Source of the DNA: Isoptericola sediminis
GTDB lineage: Bacteria > Actinomycetota > Actinomycetes > Actinomycetales > Cellulomonadaceae
Length of the DNA: 64,000 nucleotides
Assembly: GCF_013085345.1 (NCBI RefSeq)
Contig: NZ_JABFAJ010000024.1
Span: 248,001-312,000 of the forward strand
Direction of reading: 5' to 3'
A model generated the notes under the pieces. It was not told where the DNA came from and searched no databases. It saw only the letters and a list, made by a program, of their open reading frames with translations. Every line of letters begins with the position of its first letter. Position 1 is the first letter of the stretch. Both the position numbers and the translations under genes were made by a program. This document shows positions 17,034-25,750 of this stretch, piece after piece.

Positions 17034-17405
17034 ATGTTCAAGATGTCGATGCTGGGAATCGGGCTGGCGCTGACGGGCACCGTGGCACTCGCCGCGTGCG
17101 CGCCGTCGGGTGACGGCGATACCACGACGCTGGACGCCGGGACGACGGTGATCGACGTCCGCACCCCGGCCGAGTTCGCCGGCGGCCACCTGGAGGGCGC
17201 GCTCAACATCGACGTCCAGTCGCCCGACGCTACCCAGCAGCTCGCCGAGCTGGACCCGAACGGCTCCTACGTCCTGTACTGCCGTTCGGGCAACCGTGCC
17301 GGCGCCGCGCTCGACTTCCTCAAGGCGCAGGGCTTCGAGGACGTCGTCAACGCCGGCGGCGTCCAGGAGGCGGCCGACGAGACCGGCCTGGAGATCGTCG
17401 ACTGA
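17034..17405 (+). CDS. rhodanese-like lipoprotein
   Basis: 123 residues. Signal peptide 1-21 ends in a lipobox, ALAAC, with the lipidated cysteine at 22, so the protein is anchored outside the membrane. The rest is a single rhodanese domain: TVIDVRTPAEFAGGHLEGAL, then the active loop YCRSGNRAG with the catalytic cysteine at residue 83, and the end GFEDVVNAGGVQE. Rhodaneses carry sulfane sulfur as a persulfide on that cysteine. The upstream CsoR/CstR-like operator suggests induction by reactive sulfur species or copper. Location and regulation are inferred from sequence; the sulfur donor is unknown. Confidence 0.9.
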   Translation: MFKMSMLGIGLALTGTVALAACAPSGDGDTTTLDAGTTVIDVRTPAEFAGGHLEGALNIDVQSPDATQQLAELDPNGSYVLYCRSGNRAGAALDFLKAQGFEDVVNAGGVQEAADETGLEIVD

Positions 17406-17408
17406 CGT

Positions 17409-17855
17409 TCATTCGTCACGCGACGGCCGCGACGAGCGCATCCGCTTCGTCGCGGACCGCTGCTTCTTGGCCTTCAGGCGCCGTTCCTGGGATCCGCGGG
17501 TGCGTCGGGTGGCACGACGCGCGGGGCCAGGTGGCGCGACGGCGTCGGCGACGAGCGCTGCCAGGCGGTGTGTGGCCGCGTCCCGGTTCCGGCGCTGCTC
17601 GCGGTGCTCGGATGCCGTCACCGTCAGGACGCCGTCAACCAGGCGGTGACCCGTCCTGGCGACGATCCGCTCCCGCTGGACGCGGCTCAGCACCGCCGAG
17701 CGTTCGACGTCCCAGGACAGCTCCACCCGGGAGTCGGTGGTGTTCACGCCCTGCCCGCCGGGTCCGGAGGACCGCGAGAACCGCTCGGTCAACTCGGCCC
17801 GGGGGATCGTCAGGGACGGGCTGACGACGAGTCCGGCACGGGTCGGCGAGGGCAT
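17409..17855 (-). CDS. arfB: alternative ribosome-rescue factor ArfB (class I release-factor domain)
   Basis: 148 residues. The GGQ peptidyl-hydrolysis motif is at residues 33-35 within RSSGPGGQGVNTTDSRVEL. The C-terminus is strongly basic (RRTRGSQERRLKAKKQRSATKRM), the tail that probes the empty mRNA channel of stalled ribosomes. The protein therefore hydrolyses peptidyl-tRNA on non-stop complexes. Lengths of 135-150 are normal. A GGAGG ribosome site precedes ATG 17855. It is convergent with the rhodanese gene with 3 bases between the stops. Confidence 0.93.
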   Translation of the reverse strand: MPSPTRAGLVVSPSLTIPRAELTERFSRSSGPGGQGVNTTDSRVELSWDVERSAVLSRVQRERIVARTGHRLVDGVLTVTASEHREQRRNRDAATHRLAALVADAVAPPGPARRATRRTRGSQERRLKAKKQRSATKRMRSSRPSRDE

Positions 17856-17953
17856 ACCTCCATCGTGCCGCGTCCCCTGACTGAGGTCACGGACATTCGG
17901 CGTCCCCGATGGCCTCCGGCGCTCAAGAGGTCATCCCTGCGGAGAGTGTGCTT

Positions 17954-18391
17954 ATGATCGAGATGTCCAGGATGACCAGGACCGACGGCCACAAGCGGGC
18001 CGTCGACGACATCTCGTTCGTGGCTCCGCCCTGCTCGGTGACCGGGATTCTCGGGCCCAACGGCGCCGGCAAGTCGACAACGATGCGCATGATCATGGGC
18101 CTCGACCGGCCAGACTCGGGTACCGCGACGATCAAGGGCAAGCCGCTCGCGGACCACGTGGCGCCGAAACGTGCCGCGGGGCGCTGCTCGAGGCCAAGTC
18201 CGTGTCACCGGGCCGGGCCGCCCGCAACCACCTATGGGTGCTGGCCGCCTCGCACGCGATCGGACGTCGAAGCTTGAGGAGGTCATCCTGACGACCGGCC
18301 TCGACACCGTGGCAAACACGCGCGTCAAGGGACTCTCGCTGGGGATGGGCCAGCGGCTCGGGATAGCGACGGCGATGCTGGGCGACCCGTC
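17954..18391 (+). pseudogene. disrupted ABC-transporter ATPase
   Basis: A GGAGAG ribosome site precedes ATG 17954. The first ~75 codons read as a normal ATPase N-terminus with Walker A LGPNGAGKSTTMRMIMGLDRP. After APKRA (~18175) the homologous reading (ALLEAKSVSPGRAARNHLWV) is in another frame, and near 18255 it moves again (KLEEVILTTGLDTVANTRVK). The signature motif LSLGMGQRLGIATAMLGDP is in the last segment, and homology stops there, before Walker B. So at least two frameshifts and a 3' truncation. No permease gene follows. It forms the left edge of the low-GC island. Confidence 0.85.
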
Positions 18392-18676
18392 AAGGTGCAC
18401 CGCTACCACGCCAACAAGCCCAAGTGCACCGTCGCAATCGTCTACCCGACTACCTCGCAACACGCCCGCACCGCTGACTCCCAACCTCAGACGCCTGGAC
18501 CCGTGAGGCCATGGGAGATTGAGAACCGTTTGCACTGAGTCCTTGGCATCGCATTCGCGACGACGGTTGCGAACCGCGGGCACCTCGTGAGGCATAGCCT
18601 TCCATGGGCTCACAAATTCACCCAGCGGCCGTCTGTCAGACAGCATAGACTGTTCACAGGAAAGAACGGAGTGCAA
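18392..18676 (+). other. junk-like junction between the ABC remnant and the SIR2 gene
   Basis: 285 bases with no supported gene. The start reads open in one frame (HRYHANKPKCTVAIVYPTTS) and looks like a fragment of some other gene, which I cannot name. Base composition falls through this stretch towards that of the SIR2 gene. No tRNA, integrase or inverted repeat ends were seen. Confidence 0.4.
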
Positions 18677-21667
18677 GTGATTCAAGCCCTTAGACAAGCG
18701 ATACAGGCGCGCAACGTGATCGTCGTCGTCGGAGCTGGCGTCTCGGTCGCAGCGACTTCAAACGCACCGACCGCTACATGGGTCGGACTAATCAGACACG
18801 GCATTGAAAGCGCCCACATCTTCGGCGCTGAGGATGACGATCGTTGGCGAGCCATGGTTAGCAGTCTGCTGGATTATGGCATCGAATCGGGCGAGAACCA
18901 GCAACTTGTACAAGCTGCATCCGCCATCAAAGCCAAGCTACTAGCCGTTGGTGAGCAAGCCTATGCGAACTGGCTCGAAAATGCAGTAGGAGAACTTCAA
19001 GCGAGAGACACTACGCTCTTGGACGCGATTGGCGAACTGCCCTTTCCTATAGTCACCACGAACTACGATACGCTGCTTGAAAAGCATCTGAATCGTGGGA
19101 CAACCCACTGGAATCAACCTGAGCAGATGCAGCAAGTCTTGGGTACGCTCTCTAACTCGATCGGACATATTCATGGTGTTTGGTCAGACCCAAGTTCTGC
19201 AGTTTTTAGCACCGAGGACTACAGCGCTGTACTAAACTCAAACCCAGCGCAAGCATTGCAGCACAGCATATCATCCGTGAAATCTCTGATCTATATCGGT
19301 TGCGGCGAAGGGCTGCGCGATCCGAACCTGGGCCAACTGACGCGATGGCACGCTGAACTATTCAAGCCCTCCGGCATGCATCACTTCAGATTATGCCTAC
19401 AATCTGAGGTCGAATCGCTAGAAAAAGCGCATGCAGTCGATCACATCACGCCAGTTGCTTTCGGCGATAACTATTCGGATCTACCTCAGTTTATTTCCGA
19501 GATGGCGTCAGTTGTTGACGACGTGGAAAGATCGCCCCGGGGGTTGGTCCGCGATGTTGCGCAAGATGCGCGAGACAGAATCTTGAGTGATATTGAGTCC
19601 GACCTAATCTTGGGGCAAACAGGAACCGCGACCGGGGGTAAGATTCAACAACACCTTCTCCCACCCATTCTTTTGCCGGTACCACACAGTGAGTTTGTGA
19701 AGCAACAGCGCACTGGCAAGCCAATTGAGAAAATCGATCCGCACTCCGTCGTCGGCACGGATGAATTCATCGTGATAGCGGCCGAGAGCGAGACCGGCCT
19801 AACAACGGCCATCAAGTGGTTCGCACTAAAATCGTCTCAGGATCTGGGGACAGCGGCACCTCTCTATCTGAGCTTCCGAGAATGCAAGGCGAAGAGCAAT
19901 CCCCTGGCAAAGCGAGCGTACACTGCGGCTGCCGGTCTCGGGCTATTGTCGGGTGACGGCACTATCATCGATCATGTGTTGGCTCTTGACGATGTTCACC
20001 CAGGAGTCCGCCGAATCTTCTCCCATGTCATGTCCGACTTGTTGGATAATGATGCGATCGTGAAGATTATTGGCTGCCGTCAAGGGGATGAAGACGTAAT
20101 TATTGACAAGCTGAACCAGTCGGGCCACGAGCCGCGCCTTCTCTACGTCGGCAAGCTTGGGGATGCCGAGGTTGAACACTTGGTCCGGAACGCAAGTCCG
20201 CCGGACGCCGAACGACTAGTGCCGGTCGTAAATGAGGTACTAAGAGCCGAGCACCTGCCACGCACTCCATTCTCCGTGTCGCTACTTGTATCGGTGCTGC
20301 TTAGCGGTGGCCAAGTGGCAAGCACCGCGTCTCAAACGGCAATTCTTGAAGAATACGTGTCGTTGCTTCTAGGTCGCGGGGATCCCCATGAAGACTCGCG
20401 CTTCGAGATTGATCAACCCGGCAGAGAGGCACTGCTCGCCTGCTTTGCGGAGATTCTCGCCCGGAAGAAGGTTTCCGCCGTACCGGAAGCTGAGGCTGTT
20501 CAGTTTTTCGACACTACTATGAAATCGTTCGACTGGCCAGATTCCGCGATCGGAATTATTCACCATCTTACCGAGCTTCGCGTATTGCATCGAGAAGAGA
20601 ACTATATTGGCTTCGCTCGCAGCAGTTTTCTGTTTCTTTTTGCCGCAAAGCGAGCGAATGTGGATCACAAGTTTCGCGATTACTTGCTGGACAACGCGCT
20701 TTACTATTCAGCGGTTGTTCGCGACTATTCTGCGCTGGTGCGGTCAGATGGGAGTGTTCTGGAATCCGTTCTCTCGACCCTCCCGCTGGACGAGGAACTT
20801 GCCACGCAGCGGACCCCCTACGCTGTCCTCGAACCGGTAGACGCGCCGCCGCCACCTCCCGGCGATTCTCAACCCTCTGATTCCCAGAAACATTCAGGGT
20901 TGCAGGTTCGCGACCACGACGATTCGGATCTCGCGCCTTTCCCCGTCGACAGCACGACGGATATATCACCCCTGCGGAAGTTGATGCGGTCGCTCGAGTT
21001 GACTTCGACCGTGCTTCGCGATTCAGACCAAGTGGAAGATCTGGGCTTGAAGAGCAGAGCGTTTAGGCGGGTGCTGAATCGTTGGGGCCATCTTGTCTCA
21101 GTGATGCAGGAGGATCCGCAGTATTCAGACTTGATCGATCAGATAGCCAAATCGCTTCATGATGTTGACGAGTTGAGGGCCAACGATCCGGAGGTACTCG
21201 AAGAGATCGTCGATGAACTCTTTCGGCTCTTCCCTGCGGCGGTCGCTGCCGGAGGGATTGAGTCTACGCTGGCATCGAGGAAACTGGTGCTTGTTTTCCA
21301 ACGAGAAGTCGCTGAGGGATCCCTCTCTCAGAACGATGAGAGCGCGATCGCTGCCTGCTTATTCGCGTACTCTCTCCGCGAGCCTGGATGGTCCGGTGCA
21401 ATCCGCACCCTCGCTGCTGGTGTGGAGAATAGCTGGCTAACAAGAAACTTCATCTTGCGCCTCCTGCGGTCGGTTTATGAGAGTGCCTACTCTTTCGCCT
21501 CGCGCGAGGACGAAGAAAATCTCCTTGAAGCCTGTGTGGAAATATTCTCGCGGGCAACGAGGTATGATTCTGACGCGCTTCGGAAACGCCGCCTGGACCA
21601 GTTGCGTGAAGAGATGCGCCGCCGTCGCACATTGGCTCGCTCGCGCGTAAAGATGATCGACATCTAG
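18677..21667 (+). CDS. SIR2-STAND (NACHT-like) protein, putative anti-phage defence effector
   Basis: 996 residues from GTG 18677, preceded by CGGAG; an in-frame GTG at 18587 would add 30 residues without similarity. Residues 10-280 form a SIR2 NAD-binding domain: VVVGAGVS (16-23), TTNYD with the catalytic asparagine N129, HIHG with H166, then STEDY and IGCGEGLRDPNL (207-218). Residues ~350-660 look like a STAND ATPase with a degenerate P-loop (AAESETGLTT, 368-377, lacking the usual lysine), a Walker-B-like LALDDVHP (435-442), and a NACHT-style IGFARSSFLFLFAA near 643-656. A Pro/Ser linker (~726-745) leads to a helical C-terminal sensor-like region. SIR2-STAND and related SIR2 proteins deplete NAD when they sense phage. 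Codon use is AT-richer than all neighbours, which points to recent transfer. Confidence 0.85.
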   Translation: MIQALRQAIQARNVIVVVGAGVSVAATSNAPTATWVGLIRHGIESAHIFGAEDDDRWRAMVSSLLDYGIESGENQQLVQAASAIKAKLLAVGEQAYANWLENAVGELQARDTTLLDAIGELPFPIVTTNYDTLLEKHLNRGTTHWNQPEQMQQVLGTLSNSIGHIHGVWSDPSSAVFSTEDYSAVLNSNPAQALQHSISSVKSLIYIGCGEGLRDPNLGQLTRWHAELFKPSGMHHFRLCLQSEVESLEKAHAVDHITPVAFGDNYSDLPQFISEMASVVDDVERSPRGLVRDVAQDARDRILSDIESDLILGQTGTATGGKIQQHLLPPILLPVPHSEFVKQQRTGKPIEKIDPHSVVGTDEFIVIAAESETGLTTAIKWFALKSSQDLGTAAPLYLSFRECKAKSNPLAKRAYTAAAGLGLLSGDGTIIDHVLALDDVHPGVRRIFSHVMSDLLDNDAIVKIIGCRQGDEDVIIDKLNQSGHEPRLLYVGKLGDAEVEHLVRNASPPDAERLVPVVNEVLRAEHLPRTPFSVSLLVSVLLSGGQVASTASQTAILEEYVSLLLGRGDPHEDSRFEIDQPGREALLACFAEILARKKVSAVPEAEAVQFFDTTMKSFDWPDSAIGIIHHLTELRVLHREENYIGFARSSFLFLFAAKRANVDHKFRDYLLDNALYYSAVVRDYSALVRSDGSVLESVLSTLPLDEELATQRTPYAVLEPVDAPPPPPGDSQPSDSQKHSGLQVRDHDDSDLAPFPVDSTTDISPLRKLMRSLELTSTVLRDSDQVEDLGLKSRAFRRVLNRWGHLVSVMQEDPQYSDLIDQIAKSLHDVDELRANDPEVLEEIVDELFRLFPAAVAAGGIESTLASRKLVLVFQREVAEGSLSQNDESAIAACLFAYSLREPGWSGAIRTLAAGVENSWLTRNFILRLLRSVYESAYSFASREDEENLLEACVEIFSRATRYDSDALRKRRLDQLREEMRRRRTLARSRVKMIDI

Positions 21668-22084
21668 GCCGCTTGTTCCGATTACCGCGTACGCGGAGCC
21701 GGCGAATCATGGAGTTCGATCGCATTTCGTTTTGGTTGGTAAGTTTCTCGTCTCGCATACTTCCCATTTTCGGGTTCACGAGTATGTCTCAGTTCTAGAC
21801 CAGGGTGCTTGTCAATGCGCCTCGAATTCCATCGGGGACCAAGACCACCGGCGTCAGATCGCGGGATGATGGGTGGCGATCGAGCCGAGCCGCTTCGGCT
21901 CGGGTCGACGACCGCGCGGCATGCTGCTTGCTGACGGAATCAGACCTGAAGCCGCGTTTGCACGGGCCATGAAGCTCGCGGTCTGCGAGCACTTCGTCAC
22001 CTACGAGCCTCAGTGTGGCGCCTTGTGTCGACTGCAGGCTGCCGCGTTGCCGAAACCGCGATGACGTGACGTCACGTGGGCGGC
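21668..22084. other. intergenic, right edge of the island
   Basis: 417 bases with no supported gene. The first ~150 are AT-richer like the SIR2 gene, the rest returns to host composition. It holds a hairpin with 8-bp stem (CCGAGCCG 21885-21892, CGGCTCGG 21896-21903, loop CTT) and a 14-base palindrome ACGTGACGTCACGT (22064-22077) just past the metH stop. A 63-codon ORF on the plus strand (21873-22064) shows no recognisable features. Confidence 0.5.
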
Positions 22085-25000
22085 TCACACGCTGTAGTAC
22101 TTCGCCTCGGGATGATGCATCACGAACGCGTCGGTCGACTGCTCCGGGTGCAGCTGCAACTCGTCGCTCAGTGTCACACCGACCCGCTCGGGCCGCAGCA
22201 GCTCGACGACTTTGCGGCGGTCCTCCATGTCGGGGCAGGCCGGGTAGCCGAGTGACATCCGCGCCCCGCGGTACTCCAGCTTGAACATGCCCTCGACGTC
22301 CCGCGGGTCCTCGTCGCCGAACCCGAGCTCGGCGCGCACGCGGGAGTGCCAGAACTCGGCCAGCGCCTCGGTGAGCTGCACGGACAGCCCGTGCAGCTCC
22401 ATGTACTCGCGGTACTTGTTCGCGGCGAACAGCTTCGCCGTGTACGCGGACACCGGCTCGCCGACGGTGGCGAGCTGGACGGGCAGGACGTCGTAGCGAC
22501 CGGTCTCCTCGACCCACGCCTTGGGCCGGACGAAGTCGGCCAGGCACAGGTGCCGGTCGCGCTTCTGGCGGGGGAAGGTGAAGCGCAGCCGCTCGGTGCC
22601 GGGCTCACCGCCGGAGCCGCCGTCGGGCGCCCCGATGCCGGCCAGGCCGGGTCCGTGGTGCGCCACGACGATGTCGTCGCCCTCGGACCACACGGGGAAG
22701 TACCCGTAGACGACCGTCGGGTCCATGATCTGGTCGGTGCGGATGGTGTCGAGCCACTGGGACAGTCGTGGCCGACCCTCGGTCTCGACGAGCTCCTCGT
22801 ACGACGCGCCGTCCTCGCCGCGGCCGGGCTTGAGGCCCCACTGGCCCATGAAGGTGGCGCGCTCGTCGAGGAACGCGGCGTAGTCGGCGAGCTGGATGCC
22901 CTTGACCACGCGCGTGCCCCAGAACGGGGGAGTGGGCACCGTGTTGTCGGTGGCGACGTCGGACCGCTCGGGCAGGTCCTCCGGCGCGGTCTCGGTGACC
23001 TTGACGACGTTGTGGCGGCGCTTGCGCAGCGCCGGCAGGTCGACGTCGTCGGGGGAGGCGCCGCGCGCAACGGCGACCAGCGGCTCCATGAGGCGCAGCC
23101 CCTCGAAGGCGTCGCGGGCGTACCGCACGACGCCGGGGAAGGCGGAGGCGAGGTCGTCCTCGACGAAGGTACGGGTCAGGGCCGCGCCCCCGAGCAGGAT
23201 CGGCCAGCGCTTCTCCATCCCGCGCGAGACGAGCTCCTCGAGGTTCTCCTTCATCACCACGGTCGACTTCACCAGCAGCCCGGACATGCCGATGACGTCG
23301 GCGTCGTGCTCCTCGGCGGCCTCGATCATGGCGGAGATCGGCTGCTTGATGCCGGTGTTGACCACCGTGTAGCCGTTGTTCGTCAGGATGATGTCGACGA
23401 GGTTCTTGCCGATGTCGTGCACGTCGCCGCGCACGGTCGCCAGCACGATGACGCCCTTGGACTGCTCCTCGGCACCCTCGACCTTCTCCATGTGCGGCTC
23501 GAGCAGCGCCACGGCCGTCTTCATGACCTCGGCGGACTGCAGCACGAACGGGAGCTGCATCTGCCCGGACCCGAACAGCTCGCCGACGACCTTCATCCCG
23601 CCCAGCAGGTGGGTGTTGACGATGTCGAGGGCCTTCATGCCGTCGGCCAGCGCGGTGTCCAGGTCGTCCTCGAGCCCCTTGCGCGCGCCGTCGATGATGC
23701 GGCGCACCAGACGCTCGCCCACGGGCAGCGCGGCGAGCTCGGCGGCCCGCTGGTCGCGCATCGCGGCGGCGTCCACGCCGGAGAACACCTCGAGCAGGTG
23801 CGACAGCGGGTCGTGGGTCAGGTTGCCCTCGTCGTCGTACTGGCGCCGGTCCCACACGAGGTCCTCGGCGGCCTGCCACTGCTCGTCGTCGATGGCGGTG
23901 CGCGGCAGGATCTTCGCGGCGTGCACGATGGCGGAGTCCAGCCCGGCCTGCGTGGCCTCGTGCAGGAACACCGAGTTCAGCACCGTCCGCGCGGCCGCGT
24001 TGAGGCCGAAGGACACGTTCGAGACGCCCAGCGTCGTGTGCACGCCGGGGTAGAGCCGGGTGATCTCGCGGATCGCCTCGATCGTCTCGATGGCGTCCCG
24101 GCGGGTCTCCTCCTGGCCGGTCGCGATGGGGAAGGTCAGGGCGTCGACGATGATGTCGTCCACCCGCATGCCCCACTGCTGCGTGAGCGTGTCGATGAGG
24201 CGGGAGGCGATCGCCACCTTCTTCTCGGTGGTGCGGGCCTGGCCCTCCTCGTCGATCGTCAGCGCGACGACGGCGGCACCGTGCTCGCGCACGACCGGCA
24301 TGATCCGCTGGAACCGGGAGTCCGGCCCGTCGCCGTCCTCGAAGTTCACCGAGTTCACGACGGCGCGCCCGCCGACGAGCTCCAGCCCGGCGCGGATGAC
24401 GGCCGGCTCAGTGGAGTCGATGACCAGCGGCAGCGTCGAGGCGCTCGCCAGCCGCGAGACGACCTCGGTGATGTCGGCGACGCCGTCGCGCCCCACGTAG
24501 TCGACGCAGACGTCGAGCAGGTGGGCGCCGTGCCGCGTCTGGTCGCGCGCGATGTCGACGATGTCGTCCCAGCGGCCCTCCAGCAGCGCCTCGCGGAACG
24601 CCTTGGAACCGTTGGCGTTGGTGCGCTCGCCGATCGCCAGGTACGAGGTGTCCTGGGTCAGGTCCGTGTGCGAGTACAGCGACGCGACACCGCTGGTGCG
24701 CTCGATCTCGCGCTCCGGCAGCGCGCGGCCGCGCACCGCCTCGACGACGCGGCCCAGGTGCTCCGGCGTCGTGCCGCAGCAGCCGCCCACCAGGCCCAGG
24801 CCGAACTCGTCGACGAACTGGCTGTGCGCCGCCGCCAGCTCGTCCGGGGTCAGCGGGTAGACGGCGCCGTGCGGGCCGAGCTCGGGCAGCCCGGCGTTCG
24901 GCATGCAGGTGACCGGCACCTCGGCGTGCTTGGACAGGTAGCGCAGGTGCTCGCTCATCTGGTCCGGGCCGGTGGCGCAGTTGATGCCGATCGCGTCTAC

Positions 25001-25681
25001 GCCGACGGACTGCAGCGTCGTCAGCGCCGCCCCGATCTCCGAGCCCATGAGCATGGTGCCCGTGGTCTCCACCGTTACCGAGGCGATCACCGGCACACGG
25101 CGCCCGACGGCGTCCATCGCGCGGTGCGCACCGTTCACGGCGGCCTTGGTCTGCAGCAGGTCCTGGCTGGTCTCCACGAGGATCGCGTCCGCGCCGCCCT
25201 CCAGCAGCCCGGCGGCCTGCTCGGCGAACGTGTCGCGCAGGTTCTCGTAGGTGGTGTGGCCCAGGGAGGGCAGCTTCGTGCCCGGACCCATCGACCCCAG
25301 CACCCAGCGCGGGTGGTCCGGCGTGGTGTAGGCGTCGGCGCGCTCGCGGGCCAGCTCCGCGCCCACGCGCGCCAGCTCGCGGATGCGGTCCTCGATGCCG
25401 TAGTCGGACAGGTTCGACCAGTTGGCGCCGAACGTGTTCGACTCGATCGCGTCCACGCCGACCTCGAGGAACCCGTCGTGCACACCACGGACGATGTCCG
25501 GGCGGGTCACGTTGAGGATCTCGTTGCAGCCCTCGAGCTGCTGGTAGTCCTCCAGCGTCGGGTCCGCCGCCTGGATCATCGTGCCCATGGCGCCGTCACC
25601 GACGACCACCCGGGTGCGCAGCGCCTCGAGCAGGGCGGCGGAACGGGCGTCGGCAGCGGCGAGGTCGAGCGTGGAAGTCAC
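22085..25681 (-). CDS. metH: cobalamin-dependent methionine synthase
   Basis: 1198 residues. The domains are in the usual order: homocysteine-binding barrel (~1-340) with zinc cysteines in INCATG and GGCCGTTPEH; folate-binding barrel (~360-640, with YLAIGERTNANGSKAFREAL at its start and VNSVNFEDGDG); cap plus cobalamin-binding domain with the cobalt-ligand histidine H755 in DVHDIGKN; and the C-terminal AdoMet reactivation domain (~900-1198). It methylates homocysteine using methyltetrahydrofolate in the cytosol. The GTG at 25681 lies 6 bases after a TAGGCT box. The 69-base divergent gap is too short for a cobalamin riboswitch. Confidence 0.97.
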   Translation of the reverse strand: MTSTLDLAAADARSAALLEALRTRVVVGDGAMGTMIQAADPTLEDYQQLEGCNEILNVTRPDIVRGVHDGFLEVGVDAIESNTFGANWSNLSDYGIEDRIRELARVGAELARERADAYTTPDHPRWVLGSMGPGTKLPSLGHTTYENLRDTFAEQAAGLLEGGADAILVETSQDLLQTKAAVNGAHRAMDAVGRRVPVIASVTVETTGTMLMGSEIGAALTTLQSVGVDAIGINCATGPDQMSEHLRYLSKHAEVPVTCMPNAGLPELGPHGAVYPLTPDELAAAHSQFVDEFGLGLVGGCCGTTPEHLGRVVEAVRGRALPEREIERTSGVASLYSHTDLTQDTSYLAIGERTNANGSKAFREALLEGRWDDIVDIARDQTRHGAHLLDVCVDYVGRDGVADITEVVSRLASASTLPLVIDSTEPAVIRAGLELVGGRAVVNSVNFEDGDGPDSRFQRIMPVVREHGAAVVALTIDEEGQARTTEKKVAIASRLIDTLTQQWGMRVDDIIVDALTFPIATGQEETRRDAIETIEAIREITRLYPGVHTTLGVSNVSFGLNAAARTVLNSVFLHEATQAGLDSAIVHAAKILPRTAIDDEQWQAAEDLVWDRRQYDDEGNLTHDPLSHLLEVFSGVDAAAMRDQRAAELAALPVGERLVRRIIDGARKGLEDDLDTALADGMKALDIVNTHLLGGMKVVGELFGSGQMQLPFVLQSAEVMKTAVALLEPHMEKVEGAEEQSKGVIVLATVRGDVHDIGKNLVDIILTNNGYTVVNTGIKQPISAMIEAAEEHDADVIGMSGLLVKSTVVMKENLEELVSRGMEKRWPILLGGAALTRTFVEDDLASAFPGVVRYARDAFEGLRLMEPLVAVARGASPDDVDLPALRKRRHNVVKVTETAPEDLPERSDVATDNTVPTPPFWGTRVVKGIQLADYAAFLDERATFMGQWGLKPGRGEDGASYEELVETEGRPRLSQWLDTIRTDQIMDPTVVYGYFPVWSEGDDIVVAHHGPGLAGIGAPDGGSGGEPGTERLRFTFPRQKRDRHLCLADFVRPKAWVEETGRYDVLPVQLATVGEPVSAYTAKLFAANKYREYMELHGLSVQLTEALAEFWHSRVRAELGFGDEDPRDVEGMFKLEYRGARMSLGYPACPDMEDRRKVVELLRPERVGVTLSDELQLHPEQSTDAFVMHHPEAKYYSV

Positions 25682-25687
25682 CCGGTC

Positions 25688-25693
25688 AGCCTA
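25688..25693 (-). promoter_or_regulatory. leaderless -10 box of metH
   Basis: TAGGCT on the minus strand, 6 bases before the GTG at 25681. Confidence 0.5.
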
Positions 25694-25738
25694 GTTCGGC
25701 CGGGCGAAAACAGGGTGCGACGCACACCTGGTGAGACC

Positions 25739-25744
25739 TACCGT
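25739..25744 (+). promoter_or_regulatory. leaderless -10 box of the first tandem GNAT gene
   Basis: TACCGT, 6 bases before ATG 25751. Confidence 0.45.
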
Positions 25745-25750
25745 CGTCGT

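Noticed and set aside
22064-22077. 14-base palindrome ACGTGACGTCACGT after metH
   Set aside because: It lies downstream of a gene end with no promoter nearby; it may be chance or a weak terminator stem, so it is noted only within the intergenic entry.
18392-22084. Integrative element with integrase and attachment sites around the SIR2 gene
   Set aside because: No integrase, transposase, tRNA target or direct repeats were found; only composition and the broken neighbour support transfer.
22346-25750. Very long plus-strand ORF opposite metH
   Set aside because: It is the antisense frame of metH with typical shadow composition; only the GNAT beginning at 25751 is real.
25682-25750. Cobalamin riboswitch before metH
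   Set aside because: Only 69 bases separate the divergent starts and a -10 box lies 6 bases from the metH start, so there is no room for a riboswitch.
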